A stretch of DNA of 47,223 nt from assembly GCA_040772045.1 (NCBI GenBank), contig JAXGYV010000013.1, positions 1 to 47,223 on the forward strand, in the 5' to 3' direction. Source of the DNA: JAXGYV01 sp040772045. Lineage in GTDB: Bacteria > Actinomycetota > Thermoleophilia > UBA2241. This document shows positions 15,439 through 23,778 of this stretch, one piece after another (positions within the stretch are counted from its first letter, which is position 1; every line of letters starts with the position of its first letter). Below the pieces are notes generated by a model. That model saw nothing but the letters and a program-made list of their open reading frames with translations, made no database searches and had not been told where the DNA came from. The translations under genes and the position numbers were made by a program.

Positions 15439-16729
15439 CCCCTCGCCCGATGCTGCGCGGCAGGATGATCGTCTCGTCTCGTCCCGGTCCGACGGCGATG
15501 AACTTCACGCGCGTCTTGGTGAAGTCGGCGATGTACTGCACGTACTCGCGGGCGGTTTGCGGCAGATCTGTCCACGTCTCGCACTCGCGGATCTCCTCTG
15601 TCCAGCCGGGCAGCTCTTCATAGAGCGGGCGCGCATGGTGAAAGTCGGTCTGGCGCAGGGGGAACTCCGTGTGGACTGCTTCACCGGCCTGATAGCGCGT
15701 GCAGACCTTGATGGTGGGAAAGCCGGTGAGCACATCTAGCTTGGTGATGGCGAGGTGCGTGATGCCGCTGACGCGCACGGCGTACTTGAGGGCGAGGAGG
15801 TCCAGCCAGCCGCAGCGTCGCTTGCGACCGGTCGTGGTACCGAACTCGTGGCCCACCTCGCACATGGCCTCGCCGTCGGCGTCGAACAGCTCGGTGGGGA
15901 AGGGGCCTTCGCCCACGCGGGTGGTGTACGCCTTGGCCACTCCCACGACGTGGTCGATGCGAGTAGGGCCGACGCCGGCCCCAGCGCACGCGCCGCCGGC
16001 GATGGGATTGCTACTGGTGACGAACGGATAGGTGCCGAAGTCGACGTCGAGCAGCGTGCCCTGGGCGCCCTCGAAGAGAGCTTGTTTCCCCTCGTCGAGA
16101 GCCTGGTTGACGAGGAGGGAGACGTCGGCGATGTATGGCTCGAACCGCTGGCGGTACGCCAGGTACTCCTCCGTCACCTGAGCGGGATCCATGACGCCGA
16201 TGCCGTAGCGCTGCTCGAGCAGCCAGTTCTTCTCTTCCAGCGCGGCGCCGATCTTACGCCGCAGGATCTCCTCGTCGAGCAGGTCCTGCACGCGAATGCC
16301 CAGGCGCGCGTACTTGTCGATGTAGCAGGGGCCGATACCCCTTCGTGTGGTGCCGATCTGGAACTTGCCAAGCTGCTTCTCCCACGCGCCGTCTAGCAGC
16401 AAGTGGTACGGCATGATGAGGTGGGCATTCCCGCTGACGCGCAGGTTCTCCGTGCTCACGCCGCGTTTGTGCAGGGCTTCCATCTCGCCGAACAGGATGT
16501 GGGGGTCGATGACCACGCCGTTGCCGATACAGCACATCTTCTCTGGGTAGAGGATGCCGGAGGGGATGAGGTGGAGCTGGAAGGTCTCGCCGTCGCGCAC
16601 GATGGTGTGCCCGGCGTTGTTGCCGCCCTGGTAGCGCACTACCACGTCGCTCTTGGCGGCAAGCAGGTCGGTGACCTTGCCCTTTCCCTCGTCGCCCCAC
16701 TGGGCGCCGATCACCACGGTGGCTGGCAT
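15428..16729 (-). CDS. purA: Adenylosuccinate synthetase
   Basis: A 433-residue GTP-dependent enzyme that converts IMP and aspartate into adenylosuccinate. The P-loop QWGDEGKGK is at residues 10-18, followed by YQGGNNAGHTI and the IGTTRRGIGPCY loop. The base-binding FEGAQGTLLDVDFGTYPFVT and the VGVAKAYTTRVGEGPFPTE region are also intact. The ATG has a GGAGG site seven bases upstream and lies 19 bases inside the 3' end of the FAD-protein gene, so the two are very likely translated from one mRNA. With purB downstream in the same cluster, the two steps from IMP to AMP are both present. Confidence 0.97.
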   Translation of the reverse strand: MPATVVIGAQWGDEGKGKVTDLLAAKSDVVVRYQGGNNAGHTIVRDGETFQLHLIPSGILYPEKMCCIGNGVVIDPHILFGEMEALHKRGVSTENLRVSGNAHLIMPYHLLLDGAWEKQLGKFQIGTTRRGIGPCYIDKYARLGIRVQDLLDEEILRRKIGAALEEKNWLLEQRYGIGVMDPAQVTEEYLAYRQRFEPYIADVSLLVNQALDEGKQALFEGAQGTLLDVDFGTYPFVTSSNPIAGGACAGAGVGPTRIDHVVGVAKAYTTRVGEGPFPTELFDADGEAMCEVGHEFGTTTGRKRRCGWLDLLALKYAVRVSGITHLAITKLDVLTGFPTIKVCTRYQAGEAVHTEFPLRQTDFHHARPLYEELPGWTEEIRECETWTDLPQTAREYVQYIADFTKTRVKFIAVGPGRDETIILPRSIGRGGAV

Positions 16730-18174
16730 GAGGAGTCCTCCAGGGGTTGTGCGGGCGCGGGCGGCTGGGCAGCGGCATCCGCCCGCGCCCTTCCCTTGTT
16801 GAGTATGCTGCGCGCGGCCAACACGCCGGCCGCCGAGGCCTGAACCAGGCCGCGGGTGATGCCGGCGCCGTCGCCGATCGCGTACAGCCCGTGTACGTGC
16901 GTTTGCAGGTTCTCGTCGAGCACCGGTCGGGAGCTATAGAACTTGACCTCGACTCCGTAGAGGAGGGTGTCCCGGGCGTTCACGCCCGGGACGAGCGCAT
17001 CCATGGCCTCGAGCATGTCGAGGATGTCGCGTAGGTACCGGTACGGCAGGACGAACGAGAGGTCGCCCGGGGTGGCTCCACCCAGGGTTGGCCGAACCGT
17101 GCCGCGGGCCAGTCGCTGCGGGGTCGAGCGTTGCCCCTGGGTGAGATCGCCCAGGCGCTGGACCAGGATGTCGTTACCGATCAGGTTCGCCAGACGAGCG
17201 ATCGACTTGCCATACGTGATGGGGTCGTCGAACGGCTCGGTGAACACGGTGCTCACCAGCAATGCGAAGTTCGTGTTCTCGGTCCGCCGGTTGGCGTAAC
17301 TTTGGCCGTTGACCGTAACCACATCGCCGTAGTTCTCCAACGAGACCACCCCGTACGGGTTCATGCAGAATGTGCGCACCTGATCGTCGAAACTGCGGGA
17401 GAAGTGGACGAGCTTGCCTTCGTAGAGGACCGATGTCAATGGCTCCATGATCACCGCCGGGACCTCTACGCGGACACCGATATCCACTGCGTTCGTGCGC
17501 AGGGCGAAGCCCAGGCGGCGGAGCTCGGCACGCAGCCACGCGGCCCCTTGACGACCGGGGGCTACGATGACCGCCTCGGCGGTGTACTCGCTTCCGTCTT
17601 CGCAGGACACGCCGGTGACGTGGCCGTCCTGGACGAGGACGCGCTCAACGCACGTGCCCGTGTGGATGACGACCGAGCGCCGCAGCTCTTCTTCCATGGC
17701 CTTCAGCACATCCCACGCGCGCTCGGTTCCCATATGGCGGACGGGAGCGGCCAGCAGCGTCAGGCCGTGGAGGAGCGCGGTACGACGGAGCTGTTCCACT
17801 TCCCGCGCGTTGCCGCCATGGATCTTCTCCGGAGCACCGTACTCTCGCCATACGGAATCCACATACCGGATCAGGTCGTTGAGCGAGGCTTCGGGCACGA
17901 AGTCGGTGAGCCAACCTCCTACCGTGGACGACAGCACTAGCTTGCCGTCCGAGAACGCGCCCGCCCCGCCCCACCCGCAGGTAACGTCGCACGGGGAACA
18001 GGCGCTGCACCTGCCGGTTGTTCGGGCCGGGCACGTGCGTCGCGTGATGTCTGGCCCCTTCTCGAGGATCAGGACGCGGACGTTGTCGTGTCGCACCAGT
18101 TCCAGGGCAGCGAAGATCCCCGCCGGTCCGGCTCCGACGATCACAACATCGAAATGGCAGCGTGCTCCGGTCAT
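16711..18174 (-). CDS. FAD-dependent dehydrogenase-like protein (COG2509 type)
   Basis: A 487-residue flavoprotein with the dinucleotide-binding motif VVIVGAGPAGIFAALEL at residues 10-26 and a second FAD contact near the C-terminus (LYAIGDGAGITRGLVQASAAG). After the first fold comes a cluster of six cysteines (C-P-A-R-x3-G-R-C-x2-C-x2-C-x3-C) followed by GWGGAGAFSDGKL. That order is characteristic of the uncharacterised COG2509 FAD dehydrogenases, and the cysteines could bind an Fe-S centre. Its reaction is unknown. The 3' end overlaps purA by 19 bases. The overlap suggests co-expression with AMP synthesis rather than a shared pathway. The last 35 residues are low-complexity and probably not part of the fold. 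Confidence 0.88.
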   Translation of the reverse strand: MTGARCHFDVVIVGAGPAGIFAALELVRHDNVRVLILEKGPDITRRTCPARTTGRCSACSPCDVTCGWGGAGAFSDGKLVLSSTVGGWLTDFVPEASLNDLIRYVDSVWREYGAPEKIHGGNAREVEQLRRTALLHGLTLLAAPVRHMGTERAWDVLKAMEEELRRSVVIHTGTCVERVLVQDGHVTGVSCEDGSEYTAEAVIVAPGRQGAAWLRAELRRLGFALRTNAVDIGVRVEVPAVIMEPLTSVLYEGKLVHFSRSFDDQVRTFCMNPYGVVSLENYGDVVTVNGQSYANRRTENTNFALLVSTVFTEPFDDPITYGKSIARLANLIGNDILVQRLGDLTQGQRSTPQRLARGTVRPTLGGATPGDLSFVLPYRYLRDILDMLEAMDALVPGVNARDTLLYGVEVKFYSSRPVLDENLQTHVHGLYAIGDGAGITRGLVQASAAGVLAARSILNKGRARADAAAQPPAPAQPLEDSSCQPPW

Positions 18175-18498
18175 GACAGCTCGTGGGGGGTCGGGAGCGA
18201 AGGTAATTCCCTTAGGGAATGATAGTGGTCCTCGTGTGAGGGCTCAACTCGCGGTTGCCGCCTGGTTTGCGCACCGTGGGCCGTGGGAACCACAAGTGAC
18301 AACCTGCGAGGCCGCACGAGGGCTGTGCCGCGGGATCTCCTCTGCGACTGTTCAACGTCGCCTCGTACGCTTGTTCTGTGCGGAGCAGCGTTCGCGACCG
18401 TGCCGTGCAGATCACGGCGACGGTGTGGGGTCGGCCTTGCGCGTGGTGTGTTGCCGGCGTGTGCCACGAGGATCTGAAACACGAAGAAGGGAGAAGCC
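18175..18498. other. Divergent intergenic region between FAD protein and SOD, with a small palindrome
   Basis: This 324-base gap must carry promoters for both flanking genes, but I see no convincing -35/-10 pair. The one clear signal is ATTCCC-TTA-GGGAAT at 18206-18220, a 6-3-6 palindrome 32 bases upstream of the FAD-protein start, which could be an operator. No open frame in the rest looks coding. Confidence 0.4.
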
Positions 18499-19101
18499 AT
18501 GCCATTCGAACTGCCGCCCTTACCGTGGGCTGAGGATGCGCTCGAGCCAGTCTATTCCGCTCGCACCGTGAGCTTCCACTACGGAAAGCACCATAAGACC
18601 TACGTGGATACCCTCAACAAACTGACGGAAGGCACCGCGCTGGCGGATACGCCGCTGGAAGAGGTAGTGAAGAGCGTGGCCGGCGACGGCGCCAAGGTAC
18701 CCATCTTCAACAACGCGGCACAGGTCTGGAACCACACGTTCTTCTGGAGCTGCATGAAGCCAGGCGGGGGTGGCGTTCCTACCGGTGCACTAGCTGATCG
18801 CCTCACGGCCTCATTCGGCAGCTACGAGAAGTTCGTCGAGGACTTCAAGGCCGCGTGCGTGGGGCGGTTCGGCAGTGGCTGGGCTTGGCTCGTATCTGAG
18901 GCCGGAAACCTCAAGATCACGAGCACGCCGAACGCCGAGACGCCTCTCACCACGGTGGCGACCGCTCTGCTCACCGTGGATGTATGGGAGCACGCATACT
19001 ACCTCGACTACCAGAATCGGCGCCCCGACTTCGTCCAGGCGTTCTTCGATCGTCTTGTCAACTGGGACTTCGTGGCTGGCAATCTCGCTCAGGTTGGGTG
19101 A
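18499..19101 (+). CDS. sodB: Superoxide dismutase, Fe type
   Basis: A 200-residue cytoplasmic Fe/Mn-family superoxide dismutase, which converts superoxide into oxygen and peroxide. The four metal ligands are visible as H27 (in SFHYGKHHKTYVDTLN), H79 (in VWNHTFFW), D161 and H165 (in DVWEHAYYLDY). The outer-sphere glutamine is Q75, in AAQVWNH, which is the Fe-SOD arrangement; Mn enzymes carry glycine there and place Gln later. FGSGWAWLV is also typical of Fe-SOD. The ribosome binding site is AAGGGAG. It stands alone on its strand, upstream of a nitroreductase. Confidence 0.95.
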   Translation: MPFELPPLPWAEDALEPVYSARTVSFHYGKHHKTYVDTLNKLTEGTALADTPLEEVVKSVAGDGAKVPIFNNAAQVWNHTFFWSCMKPGGGGVPTGALADRLTASFGSYEKFVEDFKAACVGRFGSGWAWLVSEAGNLKITSTPNAETPLTTVATALLTVDVWEHAYYLDYQNRRPDFVQAFFDRLVNWDFVAGNLAQVG

Positions 19102-19262
19102 GCGCAGGCCGCGATGAGCAGGAGTGAAGCATGGCTGCTCGCGCCCTCCTGAGTGCCGTGTGCTGGTGGTGAGGGCACGCGGAGGGGGCTCTTGTGCGCT
19201 AGGATGCCGCACCCGCCCTATCGTATGGGGGGCGGGCGCGAGCGAACCCCGTGGAGGCAGCG

Positions 19263-19784
19263 GTGACGAGAGGCGCGTACGGAGCCGATCCAGTGCTGGA
19301 TCGGCGGAGCATCCGGAAGTACACGGCGGATCCAGTGCCGGAAGAGCTGGTCGAGCGGCTATTGTGCGCTGCCATGAACGCTCCGTCGGCCGGCAATCAG
19401 CAGCCGTGGCAGTTCGTGGTGGTTCGCGACCGCTCGTTACTGGCTCAAGTGCCCGCTGTGCATCCGTACGCGCGGATGATCGTCACGGCGTCCCTGGCGA
19501 TCGTGGTCTGCGGCGACCCGGCTACCGAGAAGTGGCCGGCGTTCTGGGTGCAGGACTGCGCCGCGGCCACAGAGAACCTCCTCGTGGAGGCTCAGTACCT
19601 CGGCTTAGGGGCGGTCTGGCTGGGAGTTCATCCGCTGGTGGAGCGGGAGGCAGGAGTGCGTCGCATCTTCGGTATTCCCGAGGCCGTCGTACCGTTTGCG
19701 ATCGTGGTAGTGGGCTACCCAGCCGATACCAAGCTCGCCGCCGAGCGCTACGATCCCGCGCGCGTGCACCGAGACCGCTGGTGA
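19263..19784 (+). CDS. Nitroreductase-family FMN flavoprotein
   Basis: A 173-residue member of the nitroreductase fold, a dimeric FMN protein that reduces nitro, quinone or related groups with NAD(P)H. The FMN-phosphate motif DRRSIRKYTADPVPEE and the conserved AAMNAPSAGNQQPWQFVVV are at the N-terminus. The C-terminal part GVRRIFGIPEAVVPFAIVVVGYP is standard for the short clade that lacks the long insertion. GTG at 19263 has a GGAGG site five bases upstream and is preferred to the GTG at 19251, which overlaps that site. The real substrate is unknown; the SOD upstream suggests an oxidative-stress setting. Confidence 0.9.
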   Translation: MTRGAYGADPVLDRRSIRKYTADPVPEELVERLLCAAMNAPSAGNQQPWQFVVVRDRSLLAQVPAVHPYARMIVTASLAIVVCGDPATEKWPAFWVQDCAAATENLLVEAQYLGLGAVWLGVHPLVEREAGVRRIFGIPEAVVPFAIVVVGYPADTKLAAERYDPARVHRDRW

Positions 19785-19854
19785 ACGTGCCGCCGTTGCC
19801 GCTGAGAGCGAGGCCTCTCGTCCTCGCCGGGCGTTCCCGGGCAGGGGGTTGGCG

Positions 19855-21633
19855 ATGCCGGTGACGCACATCGATCGCGATCGCGATCAAATCGTGATGC
19901 ATGCCACGGGGTCCATCTGCGCCAGCACGCAAGAAGTGGCGGAGAGCGAGGCGTTCGCGCGAATAGTGGGCGCCTACGCGCGCACGCTCGTCGTACACCG
20001 CTCGCCTCTCCTCGACCGTCTGAGTTACGATCTGGCCGATCCCGGCGGGCTCGCGTCGTTCATCGATCTCCTGCGTGTTCTGGCCAACAACCCCATCGAG
20101 CGGACGGTACTCAGCGGGCTCGAACCCGAGGCACTCGCGGAGATCCGGGAGGCGCTCCACGTCTTTGTCGAGGGCCTCTACGACTACTGGCGCTCGTTCG
20201 ACCGCTTCCTGGTCTCCCACTCACGGAACGGCGAGTCGCGCGAGCGCCGGCCGCACCATACCTTCAACCGCACCATGGAGACGTTTGCCATGCTGGTGCG
20301 CGGCCTGTACCGGGATGTAGTGGAGAACATCACAGGCGATCATCCCCGCGTGTACCGTCAGGTATCGGCCGGTGCCCAGGTGGGTCTCGTGGCTGTGCGC
20401 CACGACTGGCCTGTCCCAGCGCCCTATCGCTCTCCGTTGGCGTCCATCCCCTTCGTCCGCCACGTGGTTATCGATCCGCCGTTCATCCTCGACCCTCCGA
20501 TGAACAAGCGCACCGGCGAGTTCACGGAGGTACCGGAGAACCCGATTGCCGACCTCGAGCTGGACGCCTCGCAATGGATCTGCTACCCGGCCGTGGTGGG
20601 TCCCACGGTGATCTTCATCTACGTGAACCAGCGGTTCATCGGCTTGGGTGGTGCGCTCGCCAACCTCTTCGAGCTGGCGAGCGACGAGCAGGTGGCCGCG
20701 GGGCCGCAGGCCGTGTTCCTCTACGGCGTGCCTGCGGAATCCCTGGCCGCCTGCGGCCTGCTGCCGACGGTGTTTCACGACGATCAGGAGCACGATCTGC
20801 TCGTGGCGGCCATCCCGGCGGAAGATCGGTTTGGCTACTTCGGATATCTCAAGAAGATGGTGCTCACACTGCATAACGTCGCCGTCATGAAGCACGGTCG
20901 TCTGCCATTCCATGGCGCCTTCACCCGGATTACCCTCGAGAGTGGGGCCGCCGCCAACGTGCTCGTCCTCGGCGATACGGCGACGGGCAAGTCCGAGACG
21001 CTGGAGGCTCTGCGCGAACTGGCCAGCGAGGAAGTGAGCGACCTTCGTATCGTCGCGGACGACATGGGGTCGCTGGCGGTCGATCCCGACGGGGTACTGC
21101 GTGGTTACGGCACAGAGATCGGGGCTTTCGTGCGCCTTGACGATCTGAGCAAGGCTTACGCCTTTCAGCAGCTCGATCGCGCGATCTTCATGAGCCCGCA
21201 GAAGGTGAATGCCCGCGTGGTGGTACCGGTGACCTCGCTGGAAGAGATCCTGCGCGGCCATCGCGTGGACGTTTTGCTCTACGCCAACAACTACGAGTGG
21301 GTGGACGAAGAACACCCGGTCATCGAGCGCTTGGACTCGGTCGAGCAGGCTCTCGAGGTGTTCGGCGAGGGTCGGGCGATGGCCAAGGGCACCACGACCT
21401 CTACGGGGCTCACGAGTACCTACTTCGCCAATCCCTTTGGCGCCGTGCAGCGGCGCGAGCGTCACGAGGCGATCGCCGCGGCCGTGTTCGCCGCCGCGTT
21501 CCGCCACGGCGTGGTCGTAGGCCAGCTGCGTACGCGTCTCGGCATCGAGAGGTTTGCCTCTCGCGGGCCTCAGGAGGCGGCGGTCGCGCTCCTCCATCTC
21601 ATCTCTACACGCACCGCGCAGACGGCGAGGTAG
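19855..21633 (+). CDS. PEP-carboxykinase-like P-loop protein, atypical
   Basis: A 592-residue protein whose second half resembles ATP-dependent PEP carboxykinase. The P-loop is LGDTATGKSE (about residues 372-381), followed by an acidic pair in IVADDMGSL (402-403). The stretch MAKGTTTSTGLTSTYFANPFGA (about 509-530) parallels the AGTE...TEP...FSACFGAPF motif of PEPCK, but with the carboxylates replaced by threonine and serine. The first 340 residues have no clear PEPCK counterpart. I therefore call it a divergent kinase of the PEPCK/HPr-kinase-like class, and do not assert decarboxylation of oxaloacetate. The ATG with GGGGG upstream is chosen over a TTG six bases earlier. Confidence 0.75.
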   Translation: MPVTHIDRDRDQIVMHATGSICASTQEVAESEAFARIVGAYARTLVVHRSPLLDRLSYDLADPGGLASFIDLLRVLANNPIERTVLSGLEPEALAEIREALHVFVEGLYDYWRSFDRFLVSHSRNGESRERRPHHTFNRTMETFAMLVRGLYRDVVENITGDHPRVYRQVSAGAQVGLVAVRHDWPVPAPYRSPLASIPFVRHVVIDPPFILDPPMNKRTGEFTEVPENPIADLELDASQWICYPAVVGPTVIFIYVNQRFIGLGGALANLFELASDEQVAAGPQAVFLYGVPAESLAACGLLPTVFHDDQEHDLLVAAIPAEDRFGYFGYLKKMVLTLHNVAVMKHGRLPFHGAFTRITLESGAAANVLVLGDTATGKSETLEALRELASEEVSDLRIVADDMGSLAVDPDGVLRGYGTEIGAFVRLDDLSKAYAFQQLDRAIFMSPQKVNARVVVPVTSLEEILRGHRVDVLLYANNYEWVDEEHPVIERLDSVEQALEVFGEGRAMAKGTTTSTGLTSTYFANPFGAVQRRERHEAIAAAVFAAAFRHGVVVGQLRTRLGIERFASRGPQEAAVALLHLISTRTAQTAR

Positions 21634-21692
21634 GCTGCGCCCGCCGACAGAGAGTCCGTTCTGACGGCCAACAGACAGAAGGGAGATGCTGT

Positions 21693-22103
21693 ATGAAAGG
21701 CTTTAGGGAATTCATTATGCGCGGCAACGTAATCGACCTCGCCGTGGCGGTCGTCATCGGCGCTGCGTTCGGGGCGGTGGTAGCCTCGCTGGTAGCCGAT
21801 CTGCTCACGCCGCTGATCGCCGCTATCTTCGGCAAGCCGGACTTCTCCGGCCTCTCCTTCACCGTCAACAACAGTAAATTCATGTACGGCAGCTTCATCA
21901 ACGCTCTCGTCAGTTTCCTCACTGTGGCGGCGGCCATCTACTACGCGGTGGTGCTCCCCATCAACAAGCTCCGCGAGCGCAAGGCGCGAGGGCAAGCGCC
22001 GGCCGATCCCACGGTCAAGCAGTGCCCTGAGTGCGCGAGCGAGATACCGATCGCCGCCAAGCGCTGCCCGTTCTGCACTTCCGTGCAGCCTGAGGCCGGT
22101 TGA
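21693..22103 (+). CDS. mscL: Large-conductance mechanosensitive channel with C-terminal zinc ribbon
   Basis: A 136-residue MscL, the pentameric membrane valve that opens under severe hypo-osmotic shock. The N-terminal helix and TM1 are canonical (KGFREFIMRGNVIDLAVAVV, residues 2-21, then GAAFGAVVASLVADLLTPLI) and TM2 follows at about 68-90. The usual C-terminal helix is replaced after about residue 108 by a C4 zinc ribbon (C111-x2-C114 and C125-x2-C128). The ribosome binding site is AAGGGAG. It is followed by a strong terminator. Confidence 0.95.
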   Translation: MKGFREFIMRGNVIDLAVAVVIGAAFGAVVASLVADLLTPLIAAIFGKPDFSGLSFTVNNSKFMYGSFINALVSFLTVAAAIYYAVVLPINKLRERKARGQAPADPTVKQCPECASEIPIAAKRCPFCTSVQPEAG

Positions 22104-22109
22104 CGGATG

Positions 22110-22137
22110 GGCGGCGGGCCGCGAGCGGCCCGCCGCC
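22110..22137 (+). terminator. Rho-independent terminator of mscL
   Basis: A perfect 12-bp stem, GGCGGCGGGCCG / CGGCCCGCCGCC, with loop CGAG, six bases after the mscL stop, followed by CCTTCTCTTGT, a broken T-run. It is the best terminator-like structure in the window. Confidence 0.85.
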
Positions 22138-22227
22138 CCTTCTCTTGTCCGACAGGTGTGTCGCCGTCCACGGCGCAGACGGTCGCTCTGCGGGGAACGA
22201 TCCATCGGTTCCGCGGGGGCTGCGAGG

Positions 22228-22239
22228 TACACTGCAGCC
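22228..22239 (+). promoter_or_regulatory. Possible leaderless promoter of the methyltransferase gene
   Basis: TACACT (22228-22233) lies exactly six bases before the ATG at 22240, so transcription would begin at or next to the start codon. No usable ribosome binding site is present; GAGG is 12 bases away. The same -10/N6/start layout occurs at 26909 and 42163. No good -35 is seen. Confidence 0.45.
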
Positions 22240-22929
22240 ATGTCGTCTGTACGGTGGGACAACGTCTACGCGCGCGAGGGTAAGCGCTGGGGCGACGCGC
22301 CGGGCGAGCTGGCGCGCATCGCCGTGGCACGTCTTTCCAGCGCGGCGACGCGTGGCCTCCGCATCCTGGAGGTGGGGTGTGGCTACGGACGCGATGCCGT
22401 CTACCTGGCGGAGCAGCTCGGAGCACACGTCGTGGGCATCGATCCCGCCGCGAGCGGGCTGGCGATAGCCCGGCGCCGCGCCGTGCCGTCTCGGGGTACT
22501 GTGGAGTACCGTCAGGCCACCGTGGAGGACGTCAGCGACGGCCCGTACGCCGCGCTCTTTGTCTCGAACGTCTACCACGGACTGCGGCCCGTGGAACGGA
22601 GCGCTCTGCGCGCCGCGGTGCCGCGCCTCCTCTCCCCCGACGGCCTGCTGTTTCTCAGCACGCTCGCGGTGGGCGATCCCACACACTATGGCTGTGGCGC
22701 GCCCGTCCCCAACGACCCCGAGTCGTTCGCGGGGCACACCTACCTGCACTTCAGCAGCCCCACGTCGCTGCGGGCCGAGTTCGGCGGTCGCTTTCTATTC
22801 GAGCGGGTGAGTCTCTCCGCGTTCCATGAACCGCACGACGAGGGGCCAGGGCACGACCACGTGCACGTGATCATGGTGGCTCGCCTGCTCCGCGGTGAGG
22901 GCGGGGCTTCGCTAGATCAGGTGTTGTAG
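22240..22929 (+). CDS. Class I SAM-dependent methyltransferase
   Basis: A 229-residue Rossmann-fold methyltransferase. Motif I is ILEVGCGYGRDAVYLAEQ, with the acidic residue of motif II in VVGIDPAASG and a motif-IV-like stretch in YAALFVSNVYHGLRP. The spread resembles TehB/UbiE-like small-molecule methyltransferases, but no substrate can be given. Many histidines occur in the last 35 residues (FHEPHDEGPGHDHVHVIMV). It starts at ATG with no convincing Shine-Dalgarno and a -10 hexamer six bases upstream, which suggests a leaderless mRNA. Its last 13 bases overlap the convergent aminotransferase gene. Confidence 0.85.
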   Translation: MSSVRWDNVYAREGKRWGDAPGELARIAVARLSSAATRGLRILEVGCGYGRDAVYLAEQLGAHVVGIDPAASGLAIARRRAVPSRGTVEYRQATVEDVSDGPYAALFVSNVYHGLRPVERSALRAAVPRLLSPDGLLFLSTLAVGDPTHYGCGAPVPNDPESFAGHTYLHFSSPTSLRAEFGGRFLFERVSLSAFHEPHDEGPGHDHVHVIMVARLLRGEGGASLDQVL

Positions 22930-23750
22930 GTGGCGGTGAAACGCTCGGCGCTGGCGGTCTCGGCGCTCCGGAGAAGGGCGCGGAGTCGGGCCGTCACTTG
23001 CTGGTCGGTAGCCAGAGGTACACCGTCGACGCTCGCGGCCTGCACGATGCCGCGCACGCTGCTCGTGAGCAGGAGCGTGTCGGCGCTGGAGAGCTCGTCC
23101 ACGGCGATGTGACTCTCGGCGACGGGAATGCCGTCGTCGCGAGCCAGCGTCATCACCTGGTTGCGGATCACACCAGGCAGGATGGAGCCGTCGAGCGGAG
23201 GTGTGCAGAGAACGCCGTCCCGGTACAGGAACAGGTTGGCCGTGGTGGCCTCGTGTGCCCGACCGTCCTCGTCGACGAAGAGGGCGTCGTCGGCGCCGGC
23301 CGCCTTAGCCGCCTGCTGCGCCAGATGCGAGGTGGTGAACGTCTTCGACTTGAGGTCGGCGGCGGAGCGCAACGCGCGATAGCTGATCAAAGTGAGCGGA
23401 TGGGTGGGAAACGAGCGGACTTCCGCTTGGATGAGGATGGTCGGACCGCCGCGCGGGGCGCCGGCGGTCACCAGCACTCTGCAAGCACCGTTGGGGATGG
23501 CGGCGGCCCGCGCCAGTCGTACCACTTGTGAGGCCACGACAACGCGCGGGTACGGCGTTCGGAGGTCGAGTTGCGCGAGCCCCCTGTCGAGCCGATCCAT
23601 GTGCTCGTCGAAGAAGACCGGCAGACCGCTGGCCAACTTGATGGTTTCGTAGAGGCCAAGTCCGTGCGTGAGGCCACGGTCGAGGGCGGGTACCAGGGCT
23701 CGCTCGGCGGGCTGCAGCTCGCCGTTGAGCATGAGGAGCGTCATCGCCAT
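22917..23750 (-). CDS. Class IV PLP-dependent aminotransferase or aminodeoxychorismate lyase
   Basis: A 277-residue fold-type IV PLP enzyme, the family of BCAT (IlvE), D-amino-acid aminotransferase and 4-amino-4-deoxychorismate lyase (PabC). The N-terminus MLNGELQPAERALVPALDRGLTHG has the DRG pattern of the family. The PLP lysine is in LKSKTFTTSHLAQQ, the glutamate near the PLP nitrogen lies in HEATTANLFLYRDG, and the phosphate-binding glycines are in DGSILPGVIRNQV. The length fits PabC or a short D-aminotransferase better than the larger IlvE. No pabAB genes are adjacent, so the exact reaction is open. It lies 28 bases downstream of dnaB. Confidence 0.88.
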   Translation of the reverse strand: MAMTLLMLNGELQPAERALVPALDRGLTHGLGLYETIKLASGLPVFFDEHMDRLDRGLAQLDLRTPYPRVVVASQVVRLARAAAIPNGACRVLVTAGAPRGGPTILIQAEVRSFPTHPLTLISYRALRSAADLKSKTFTTSHLAQQAAKAAGADDALFVDEDGRAHEATTANLFLYRDGVLCTPPLDGSILPGVIRNQVMTLARDDGIPVAESHIAVDELSSADTLLLTSSVRGIVQAASVDGVPLATDQQVTARLRALLRSAETASAERFTATYNT

Positions 23751-23778
23751 CCCCCCGGAGGATATCCCGCCATCTGCC

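Noticed and set aside
20221..21597. Long minus-strand frame opposite the PEPCK-like gene
   Set aside because: Its translation is His/Arg-rich without motifs, typical of an antisense frame in GC-rich DNA.
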